From: a virus
Direction: 5' to 3' (one strand)
Virus record (IMG/VR): IMGVR_UViG_3300034073_000983
Span: 1 to 30,098 of that record
DNA: 30,098 bases
Position 1 is the stretch's first letter, and the number at the start of each line of letters is the position of its first letter. Position numbers and translations under genes: made by a program. Below are positions 24,716-30,098 of the stretch, piece by piece. A model generated the notes under the pieces. That model made no database searches and had not been told where the DNA came from. It was given only the letters and a program-made list of their open reading frames with translations.

Positions 24716-24890
24716 CTTTCAGTTTCTCTAATTCTAATTTGTTTTGTAAGATCTGAATGATTTCTTCTAATTTTTCAATATTTCCTTGAAGTTTTGGATT
24801 ATCTTGATTATGTTCTTTGATTGTATTTGAGAACTCAAGATGAGATTTAACTTCATCCATAATGAACTTGATTTCTTCTTCTTTATTCAT
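24708..24890 (-). CDS. coiled-coil protein (60 aa)
   Basis: MNKEEEIKFIMDEVKSHLEF then NIEKLEEIIQILQNKLELEK: nearly all helix with heptads in the second half; ends LEKLKDD. Overlaps the next gene by 8 bp and the upstream stop by ATGA. Unknown. Confidence 0.65.
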   Translation of the reverse strand: MNKEEEIKFIMDEVKSHLEFSNTIKEHNQDNPKLQGNIEKLEEIIQILQNKLELEKLKDD

Positions 24891-25042
24891 TTTACTTGTG
24901 CCTCCATCGCAGCATTTTGAACAATTTGTGAGAGTTCCATCAGTTCCTGTTTCATTTCAGGTGTAGAAGTCTTTGCAACCTCATCATAAAACATCGTGAG
25001 AGAAACTGTGAGGAGGATTAATTGACGGTATGTGAGGTTCAT
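24887..25042 (-). CDS. small helical protein (51 aa)
   Basis: MNLTYRQLILLTVSLTMFYD..., ending AAMEAQVK. Amphipathic helices; the first (6-20) is hydrophobic enough to touch the membrane. Both ends overlap neighbours (ATGA). Confidence 0.65.
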   Translation of the reverse strand: MNLTYRQLILLTVSLTMFYDEVAKTSTPEMKQELMELSQIVQNAAMEAQVK

Positions 25043-25302
25043 TGATAAGGATTTTTTAAGGATGAGAGAATGGATGTAAAGAAAGCAACACGGTCTTTTG
25101 AGTAATCCACATCCACATTATGAGTATCACAGAAACTCTTGATTGCCTTATCGGTTTGTGTGGGATAAGAACCATCAAATCTTGTGTAAATGATGTGCTC
25201 CTTAAACTCTTGCCTCATCATCTCAAATAGACTATGCAGTTCTTGTTGTGAGAGTTCTACTTCTCGGTCTGTTGCTTGATGCCCTTTGAATTGGATTTTC
25301 AT
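25039..25302 (-). CDS. hypothetical protein (87 aa)
   Basis: MKIQFKGHQATDREVELSQQ..., ending SSLKNPYQ. Predicted helices with a FDGSYPTQTDKAI loop. Follows the upstream stop after 2 bp. No family recognised. Confidence 0.7.
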   Translation of the reverse strand: MKIQFKGHQATDREVELSQQELHSLFEMMRQEFKEHIIYTRFDGSYPTQTDKAIKSFCDTHNVDVDYSKDRVAFFTSILSSLKNPYQ

Positions 25303-25304
25303 AA

Positions 25305-25610
25305 TTAGCAGTAATTAATGTGTAAATGTTGTTGCCAAGTAAACATTGGTTGGTCTCTACGATGAACCTGAACTTTTACGTGTTCTGGAATAAGTTTAGC
25401 ATACTTTTCCATAAACTCTTCTTCTGTCAGTTCATCAAATCCGTGCATATAGTATTCTGCACTCATACCAATAAAATTTACAAATTTATCTTTTTGACGA
25501 TCTTTATCACCAATAAATGGATAGTTGCGACAAATCATCAACCAGTATGACTTACCTTCACCAGTGGCAAAGTAATCAATCGCAAAGAAACGATAAAATG
25601 GTTCATCCAT
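25305..25610 (-). CDS. hypothetical protein (101 aa)
   Basis: MDEPFYRFFAIDYFATGEGK, then MSAEYYMHGFDELTEEEFME, ending HLHINYC. Strand-rich N-terminal half, acidic helix in the middle. Overlaps the 190-residue gene by 8 bp. Unknown. Confidence 0.7.
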   Translation of the reverse strand: MDEPFYRFFAIDYFATGEGKSYWLMICRNYPFIGDKDRQKDKFVNFIGMSAEYYMHGFDELTEEEFMEKYAKLIPEHVKVQVHRRDQPMFTWQQHLHINYC

Positions 25611-26175
25611 TATTCTTCACCCGTTCAAGGTAATCTCTACCCTGCTGATATAATCCTTCAATCAGGGCATTTATATCATCAGTAGAAACTACATCAAACT
25701 CATGATTAAGGTTCTCATACCTGAGTGCGTCCAACATACACTCTAATGAAATACATTGAAGTTGTTCCATACTTGTTGGAGTGCCGTGAGGAAGTCCAGA
25801 AACCTCCGTATTATAAAAGTAATTGTATCTACTTAAAATACGATTACTTCGTTCCTTACGATTTTCTTCTTCAAACTTATCAGCATCAAATACTTGCGAT
25901 TTAGCAAACTCTTCTTGAAACTTTTCGGTATCCATAAGTTCTCCTGTTGTCATTTCTTTGAACTTTTGTTTGCCGTATTGAGTAAGTTCAAACTTCTTAT
26001 TGCGTAGTTCTTCTACTTCCTCTTGTGATAAGTTCAACCAAGGAGCATCATCAGGAACTGGAAGATTATGAGTTTGTTGTTTCATTTTTTCAGTTTGATC
26101 TTTGATTCTCTGGGTTTCTTCCTTTATTTCTCTTGTGCGTTTCTCTATTGGTTCTAACCAGGAATAATCACTCAT
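25603..26175 (-). CDS. hypothetical protein with N-terminal coiled coil (190 aa)
   Basis: MSDYSWLEPIEKRTREIKEE begins a charged helix (9-36, KEETQRIKDQTEKMKQQT). Then a DAPWLNLSQEEVEELRNKKF segment and a helical C-terminal half containing LECMLDALRYENLNHEFDVV. Soluble, largest protein of its operon. Overlaps both neighbours by 8 bp. No family recognised. Confidence 0.75.
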   Translation of the reverse strand: MSDYSWLEPIEKRTREIKEETQRIKDQTEKMKQQTHNLPVPDDAPWLNLSQEEVEELRNKKFELTQYGKQKFKEMTTGELMDTEKFQEEFAKSQVFDADKFEEENRKERSNRILSRYNYFYNTEVSGLPHGTPTSMEQLQCISLECMLDALRYENLNHEFDVVSTDDINALIEGLYQQGRDYLERVKNNG

Positions 26176-26347
26176 CTCTAATCTTCTTCAACCACAGAGC
26201 AAAGTTATTCCAGTGTCCGTCATTCACTTCTGTTTGGAGGTCAGCAGCACGGTCGTCTTGGTTCATTTTATCAACCAAATAACTTATCTCACAATGAATA
26301 AGATACCGATGCATTTTGAGCATTGTGTCAATTTGTTCGTCAGTCAT
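26168..26347 (-). CDS. small helical protein (59 aa)
   Basis: Start MTDEQIDTMLKMHRYLIHCE at 26347, overlapping the upstream stop; the open frame further up lies inside the other gene. The MT(D/E)EQI..ML opening recurs in the gene at 26829 (MTEEQIKMLRNLI), suggesting these two are distant paralogues. Ends WLKKIRDE. Confidence 0.7.
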   Translation of the reverse strand: MTDEQIDTMLKMHRYLIHCEISYLVDKMNQDDRAADLQTEVNDGHWNNFALWLKKIRDE

Positions 26348-26684
26348 AAGTCGTAAAGAGAAATACTTTAAGTGTTTGTCCGTCATCCTGAAGACTTACC
26401 TGAACGTTAGAGCATTCATACCGAACAAACTCTCTTCCAGTATCAGTAATCACTTCAACACGAGTGACATCTGGATAGTTTTTTAGAAAGTCACCATTGG
26501 GTGCTTGAATGTCTTTGTTTTGTGATTCAAGTTTCTCAATTCGTTCTTTGAGTTCAGCATTTTCTACATACAAATCCTCCAAGATACTTGCGAGATTGTA
26601 GTAATTGATTTTTCCAGTGATGTGGTCGTCACTTTGTGAGATTTCATCAAAGATTTGTTTCCATTTAAGTGATAGTTCAGTCAT
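26340..26684 (-). CDS. hypothetical protein with leucine-zipper-like helix (114 aa)
   Basis: MTELSLKWKQIFDEISQSDD; residues ~30-55 (LASILEDLYVENAELKERIE, KLESQ) form a coiled coil; the last 45 residues are a beta domain (VEVITDTGREFVRYECSNVQ). Starts within the upstream gene's last codons. Unknown. Confidence 0.7.
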   Translation of the reverse strand: MTELSLKWKQIFDEISQSDDHITGKINYYNLASILEDLYVENAELKERIEKLESQNKDIQAPNGDFLKNYPDVTRVEVITDTGREFVRYECSNVQVSLQDDGQTLKVFLFTTYD

Positions 26685-26829
26685 TGAAACTCTCCCGAAA
26701 CTCTTTCCAACCTATTTCCAAGGATTTCTCTGCCCATCCCCATTGTCCGTGCTCAAATCCATCAATCTGGGCACATTCAATCTCATCTTTAATGAGATTA
26801 CGAAGCATTTTAATTTGTTCTTCAGTCAT
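26677..26829 (-). CDS. small hypothetical protein (50 aa)
   Basis: MTEEQIKMLRNLIKDEIECA then HGQWGWAEKSLEIGWKEFRE; ends FND. The opening resembles the gene at 26347. Helical with a conserved-looking W.W..W pattern. Overlaps both neighbours. Confidence 0.65.
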   Translation of the reverse strand: MTEEQIKMLRNLIKDEIECAQIDGFEHGQWGWAEKSLEIGWKEFRESFND

Positions 26830-26996
26830 TCTTCTTCACCACCTCGTTGATTAGCAACATAATCAAGCATTTCGTCTGCTAAATCTTTCATTCCAAGTTC
26901 ATAATAAAAATAGTCCCAACAATCCATTACACCTTGATCGTAAGTAAGATGAGGTTGATTGAGTTTATCCTCAATCGTTTTTGGTTGTTTAGTCAT
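26826..26996 (-). CDS. small hypothetical protein (56 aa)
   Basis: MTKQPKTIEDKLNQPHLTYD, then DCWDYFYYELGMKDLADEML; ends QRGGEEE. Acidic, helical. First gene of the operon 26996-24279, with a TGC-TATAAT promoter 24 bp upstream. Confidence 0.7.
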   Translation of the reverse strand: MTKQPKTIEDKLNQPHLTYDQGVMDCWDYFYYELGMKDLADEMLDYVANQRGGEEE

Positions 26997-27019
26997 CAGG
27001 TTTCTGTGTGTATGAAGTC

Positions 27020-27077
27020 ATTATAGCAGAACAAACCACTCACCACAAGGGTCAGTGGTCGGTTTGTGAAGTGTCCT
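27020..27077 (-). promoter_or_regulatory. element-type promoter with extended -10
   Basis: GGACAC (27072-27077), N10, degenerate CGACCA (27055-27061), 29 bp gap, TGC-TATAAT (-10 at 27020-27025). Confidence 0.6.
27033..27059 (-). terminator. hairpin terminator nested in promoter
   Basis: Minus strand ACCACT, 13-nt loop, AGTGGT then TTGTTC. It follows the stop of the 119-residue gene by about 15 bp. Confidence 0.5.
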
Positions 27078-27435
27078 ACACATAAACCTCATAATACTTT
27101 CCATCAAACTTCCAGTCAATCTGGATTTGTTGCTTATCAGCATTAAAAAACACTCTCAACTTTTTACAAGTCGCACCATTATCAAAAGGAGAAGCAAAAA
27201 TGGTGTATCTAATCTTATCCAGAATCTCAGTTGTGATTGGTTCATACATCACTCCATAACATTTGAGTGAATCCAGAATACCAGTTTTCATAGTATTATA
27301 ATACTCTTGTGGAGATTTTGATTTCCAGTATTTCTTTTCTCTTTTTATAGTCTCCTTACTCACAGGAGCATAAGGAGAGTATGCGAATTCTTCTGTGTCT
27401 ATTTCGTAGTAGGTGTCGTCTGTGATTGATTTCAT
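27076..27435 (-). CDS. hypothetical protein (119 aa)
   Basis: MKSITDDTYYEIDTEEFAYS; Tyr/Lys rich; ends KFDGKYYEVYV. KLRVFFNADKQQIQIDWKFD suggests a C-terminal beta hairpin. Last gene of the operon entering from the right edge; ATGA overlap upstream. Unknown. Confidence 0.7.
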   Translation of the reverse strand: MKSITDDTYYEIDTEEFAYSPYAPVSKETIKREKKYWKSKSPQEYYNTMKTGILDSLKCYGVMYEPITTEILDKIRYTIFASPFDNGATCKKLRVFFNADKQQIQIDWKFDGKYYEVYV

Positions 27436-28139
27436 TTCTTATTCCTCAACTTGGATTTGATTTTGGTGAGGCAGTCATTATAACCATCCACAAGGTCAAT
27501 CACAGAAACATCCTGTGTTCCTTCGTGTGATTGCTCACGAGGCAACCACAACTGAATTTGGTCAATCAAATCATCAACACAAGTTGGAACATCCCAATCT
27601 TTGTAGTCTGTATGAGTATCCAACCACCACCGAGTAATCAAATCTTCCAGAGTTTTACCCAATTCAAACTTCAGAAACTCTGGTGGGTCGGTCTTCCACT
27701 TTTCCAGCAACCTATTCACAACCTCATCCATAGGTTTTGAATTATCTTTCTCATCCCATTCAATCTCATCATAATGTTCAGGTTCATCAACTGGAACTGC
27801 TTTTGGTTGTGTTACCCAATAACCTGCTAGAAAAGCACCCCATTTCGCATCTTCACTTGGACCGCCTGTTGGATATTCACCACACCAGTCCTTATATGCT
27901 TCTTCTACTGGTGATTTTTGTTTAGGATAAGCATTCTTAAGTTTTTCAAAAAACTCTTTTGTTTCTTCACAATATTCAACATACTTATCAAGCATGTGAA
28001 GTTCGTCAAGTGTGAGTTCAAGTGTAAATGTTTCAGTCATTTTGATTTCAAGTTTCATTTCAGGACATTTGGTTCCAGGAGTTGGAGGAGAAATACGGTA
28101 TGTTTCCTCACCATTTGTGTAGAAGATTAAATCACTCAT
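27432..28139 (-). CDS. hypothetical acidic protein (235 aa)
   Basis: MSDLIFYTNGEETYRISPPT. Residues ~85-105 read CGEYPTGGPSEDAKWGAFLA then GYW, resembling the Phe/Gly patch of small phage proteins that take part in complexes; the rest is acidic with Trp-rich helices (LITRWWLDTHTDYKDWDVPT). No known fold. Its start overlaps the upstream stop. Confidence 0.72.
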   Translation of the reverse strand: MSDLIFYTNGEETYRISPPTPGTKCPEMKLEIKMTETFTLELTLDELHMLDKYVEYCEETKEFFEKLKNAYPKQKSPVEEAYKDWCGEYPTGGPSEDAKWGAFLAGYWVTQPKAVPVDEPEHYDEIEWDEKDNSKPMDEVVNRLLEKWKTDPPEFLKFELGKTLEDLITRWWLDTHTDYKDWDVPTCVDDLIDQIQLWLPREQSHEGTQDVSVIDLVDGYNDCLTKIKSKLRNKK

Positions 28140-28383
28140 TATTAGTAAGTCCTACTTCCTCTTCCAGTTTAGCATATTTTCCTCGCATAAAACCCTCATA
28201 GAACGATGCGTAAATCCAATTTTTTAGCATATCTTGTCGGGTCTTCTCATCACCGATTTCGCAATCAGTATAAAATGCCTCACTTCTATATGAGAAAGTT
28301 CCATAATCACCGTGAAACCATTCGTTGAAGGAGGTTTCAATCTCCTCAACAAACTCCCAATCTTTTGTAAGATGTTTAGTCAT
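28132..28383 (-). CDS. hypothetical protein (83 aa)
   Basis: Start MTKHLTKDWEFVEEIETSFN at 28383 by ATGA overlap; longer starts would run inside the upstream gene. Aromatic and acidic (WFHGDYGTFSYRSEAFYTDC), ends EEEVGLTNNE. Unknown. Confidence 0.7.
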   Translation of the reverse strand: MTKHLTKDWEFVEEIETSFNEWFHGDYGTFSYRSEAFYTDCEIGDEKTRQDMLKNWIYASFYEGFMRGKYAKLEEEVGLTNNE

Positions 28384-28739
28384 TCTTCCAAACTCTTGAT
28401 ACATTTTTGAATAAGGACATTCCACCTCTTTGGAGTAAGTTTCTCATTCGCATAAGAACTTCTAAAAGGATACTTATACCAAGTCAAACGGAAGTTTTCA
28501 CTTGGAATTTCAAAGTTCGGTTTATCCATTTCATCTTCATCATCACCCCAATAATAAGGACGGATGATAAAGAAATCGTTGGAGAAATGTGGAGTATATC
28601 CATAATCTTTTTCTCCTGTCTTTTCGGTAATCGCATCAATCAAGATTTGGAATGGACCACCCATCCATTTCTCACGAGGAACACTATATTCCTCTGTGGG
28701 ATTGCCGAAAATCATTTGTCCAAGTTCAAGGTCTTTCAT
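28380..28739 (-). CDS. hypothetical protein (119 aa)
   Basis: MKDLELGQMIFGNPTEEYSV then REKWMGGPFQILIDAITEKT and YWGDDEDEMDKPNFEIPSEN; ends CIKSLEE. The GQMIFGNPT.EY.VP opening and the C-terminal W.KYPFRS..A.E.LT...W recall phage proteins with a small alpha/beta fold of unknown function. ATG 28739 preferred over the in-frame TTG. Confidence 0.72.
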   Translation of the reverse strand: MKDLELGQMIFGNPTEEYSVPREKWMGGPFQILIDAITEKTGEKDYGYTPHFSNDFFIIRPYYWGDDEDEMDKPNFEIPSENFRLTWYKYPFRSSYANEKLTPKRWNVLIQKCIKSLEE

Positions 28740-28741
28740 AA

Positions 28742-28927
28742 TCAAATATCCATAGGTTGTTGAGGGTCTTTATACCATACTCGTTTATATGTAATCCATT
28801 TCTCTACACCAGTTTCCATTTGTGCCATATAATGCTCACCCTTGTCCGAAATAGCATCAAGATAATGAACACCTGTGCGAGGACAGATTACTCGTGTGAT
28901 GTGTGTGAATTTTACTCGTTCAATCAT
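28742..28927 (-). CDS. small basic beta-rich protein (61 aa)
   Basis: MIERVKFTHITRVICPRTGV..., ending DPQQPMDI. Three or four strands (HYLDAISDKGEHYMAQM, KWITYKRVWY). GGAGTAAA from the end of the upstream gene is its ribosome site. Unknown. Confidence 0.7.
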   Translation of the reverse strand: MIERVKFTHITRVICPRTGVHYLDAISDKGEHYMAQMETGVEKWITYKRVWYKDPQQPMDI

Positions 28928-29265
28928 TTTACTCCAAGTTGTTTGAGTTCGTCTTCAGTTAGATTAGCAAGGTCTTTCTTGAGTTGTTGAAGTTTTCGTT
29001 CCTTTGCCTTTGCTTTTACTGCCTTTTCTTTCTCCAGTTGCTTCATCCGTTTCTCATATTCTTTGTCGGTTTCTTCACGATGCTTGTAAAGATAAGGAAC
29101 TTCTTGGTCGTGACAATCACCATAATCTCGTTCATATTCAATCACAATACCTTCCCAACCAGCATCCAATTCCCTCTGGAGTGAAGCAATAATACTATCA
29201 AGAGGACCATCAAAATCCCCCCAGTATCGTTGAGTTTCTTTGACTTTGATGCGTTTGATAGTCAT
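28924..29265 (-). CDS. protein with charged C-terminal helix (113 aa)
   Basis: MTIKRIKVKETQRYWGDFDG, then SLQRELDAGWEGIVIEYERD and a long Lys/Glu helix (EKRMKQLEKEKAVKAKAKER). Ends ELKQLGVK. The first 60 residues look like a small alpha/beta domain. It shares the MTIK start with the next gene upstream and the LGVK end with both genes upstream. Confidence 0.72.
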   Translation of the reverse strand: MTIKRIKVKETQRYWGDFDGPLDSIIASLQRELDAGWEGIVIEYERDYGDCHDQEVPYLYKHREETDKEYEKRMKQLEKEKAVKAKAKERKLQQLKKDLANLTEDELKQLGVK

Positions 29266-29588
29266 TTTACTCCCAGCAAGTCCTTTTCAAAATCAGTCAA
29301 ACGAGCAAGAAGTTCTTGTCGTTTTTGTTCTTTGATTTTCTCTTGTCGTTTTTCTTCCAACATTCCATCAAGAACATCCATCATATAATCAAAACTATAA
29401 CCATCCTTGTTCCAGTTACTTTCACCTTTTTGAGTGATGACTGCCTTTTCATCAAAGTTTTCTGGACGGAACATTTCAAAGATACGAACTACATAGTCCC
29501 CATCTTTGTCCTCACGAACCTCAACACTAAAACCAAGTTGTTTTGCTTTAGTAAAGAGTTTGAGAAGTTCAGTTGCTTTGATAGTCAT
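29262..29588 (-). CDS. hypothetical protein (108 aa)
   Basis: MTIKATELLKLFTKAKQLGF, then EVREDKDGDYVVRIFEMF and a charged helix (LEEKRQEKIKEQKRQELL); ends KDLLGVK. Same overall plan as the 113-residue gene next to it, so possibly paralogous. The GGAGTAAAATG at its end is the ribosome site of the next gene. Confidence 0.72.
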   Translation of the reverse strand: MTIKATELLKLFTKAKQLGFSVEVREDKDGDYVVRIFEMFRPENFDEKAVITQKGESNWNKDGYSFDYMMDVLDGMLEEKRQEKIKEQKRQELLARLTDFEKDLLGVK

Positions 29589-29743
29589 TTTACCCCCAGA
29601 GTAGAAATCTTTTGATTTACAATTTCCTTATAAAGTTCCAGTGTTTCTTTGCCCATCTGTTCTCCTTCCGAAGATTTACCAACTTGCTCAAACAGAACAA
29701 TTGATAAAATTTGTCGTTGTTGTTCAGTGAAATTGGTGGTCAT
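29585..29743 (-). CDS. small helical protein (52 aa)
   Basis: Start MTTNFTEQQRQILSIVLFEQ at 29743. Opens like the upstream gene (MTDFSQEQF), suggesting duplication. Ends ISTLGVK. Long upstream frame rejected because it overlaps the next gene in full. Confidence 0.68.
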   Translation of the reverse strand: MTTNFTEQQRQILSIVLFEQVGKSSEGEQMGKETLELYKEIVNQKISTLGVK

Positions 29744-29744
29744 T

Positions 29745-29936
29745 TCAGTTCTCCTCTTGATGACGGAATACTTTAGCAAACTCTTCTGCTGCTTCAAAAG
29801 ACATTTCAGCAGCAAACTTAAATAGTTCCCGTCTTTCTTCTTCGGTTGAACTTTGAGCATTATTCAAGGTTTTCAACCACTCAACAAAGAGTGTTTGTCC
29901 TAAATCAACAAATTGTTCTTGAGAGAAGTCAGTCAT
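29745..29936 (-). CDS. small helical protein (63 aa)
   Basis: MTDFSQEQFVDLGQTLFVEW..., with EMSFEAAEEFAKVFRHQEEN at the end. All-helical and acidic. Overlaps the upstream stop by ATGA. Unknown. Confidence 0.7.
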   Translation of the reverse strand: MTDFSQEQFVDLGQTLFVEWLKTLNNAQSSTEEERRELFKFAAEMSFEAAEEFAKVFRHQEEN

Positions 29937-30098
29937 TTCAGGTTCTCCAAAGCATCAATAAAATATTCTACACAATCTTTAGGAATACGAAATTCTGTTG
30001 TTTTTGAAAGTGGTTCTTCAAAATAAACAATTTTTACAAAATCTACTTCTTCCCAAAATTGAAAACTCCAACCATCTTCTTCATTTTGAATGATTTGT
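29933..30098 (-). CDS. hypothetical protein, N-terminus beyond window
   Basis: The last ~54 codons are visible: ...NEEDGWSFQFWEEVDFVKIV, ending YFIDALENLK. Acidic alpha/beta tail. The stop overlaps the next ATG (ATGA), as elsewhere in this operon. Confidence 0.65.
   Translation of the reverse strand, partial: QIIQNEEDGWSFQFWEEVDFVKIVYFEEPLSKTTEFRIPKDCVEYFIDALENLK

Overview
The window looks like part of a T4-like cyanophage (myovirus of a cyanobacterium). Reasons: almost every base is occupied by short, tightly packed or overlapping genes on one strand (minus). Several proteins look like families I know from cyanomyoviruses: a KxDG ligase-like protein, a SprT-like metalloprotein, a CP12-like Calvin-cycle regulator, LamG tail adhesins and a band-7-like membrane protein. 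T4-type late promoter motifs (TATAAATA / CTAAATA) precede tail genes, and there are four free-standing homing endonuclease genes. Family calls rest on reading the translations; no database search was run.

Layout, read leftward in the direction of transcription. 30098-27080: operon of small soluble proteins of unknown function. 26996-24279: second operon of small, translationally coupled genes. 24244-20017: tail/adhesin block under late promoters (two LamG proteins, one with an ILEI-like domain; a truncated tail gene; a GIY-YIG endonuclease; the intact tail gene; a fibrinogen-like protein). 19961-15020: small-gene operons interrupted by an HNH homing endonuclease. 14912-14175: another GIY-YIG endonuclease. 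14095-12406: small genes including CP12-like, MATRSRIG-family and band-7-like proteins. 12382-11083: a probable PD-(D/E)XK nuclease overlapping a DNA methyltransferase. 11013-7671: unknown, HNH homing endonuclease, SprT-like, glycine-zipper and a second methyltransferase. 7484-5308: small conserved early-type genes. 5307-2843: an unusual control region with little coding, plus-strand sigma70 promoters, hairpins, tandem repeats and many CTAG palindromes, surrounding an ArdA-like antirestriction gene and two hidden micro-genes. 2842-1: small genes and the ligase-like protein, in DNA of visibly higher GC than the AT-rich stretch beyond 5300.

Two regulatory systems stand out. First, fifteen promoters for minus-strand genes share one architecture: a direct-repeat element (minus strand GTGACA-N10-TGGCACA) placed 29-33 bp, nearly always 29-31, upstream of a TATAAT-like -10, usually without a good -35. 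This looks like an activator-dependent early or middle promoter class. Second, all four homing endonuclease genes are preceded by an inverted repeat enclosing a TATAAATA late promoter, and in three cases also a terminator. This is the arrangement expected if early read-through RNA is terminated or folded so that it is not translated, while late RNA starting inside the loop is translated.

Genes within operons commonly overlap by ATGA or TGATG, so translation is probably coupled. Many real genes here are only 31-59 codons and were found by reading between the larger frames.
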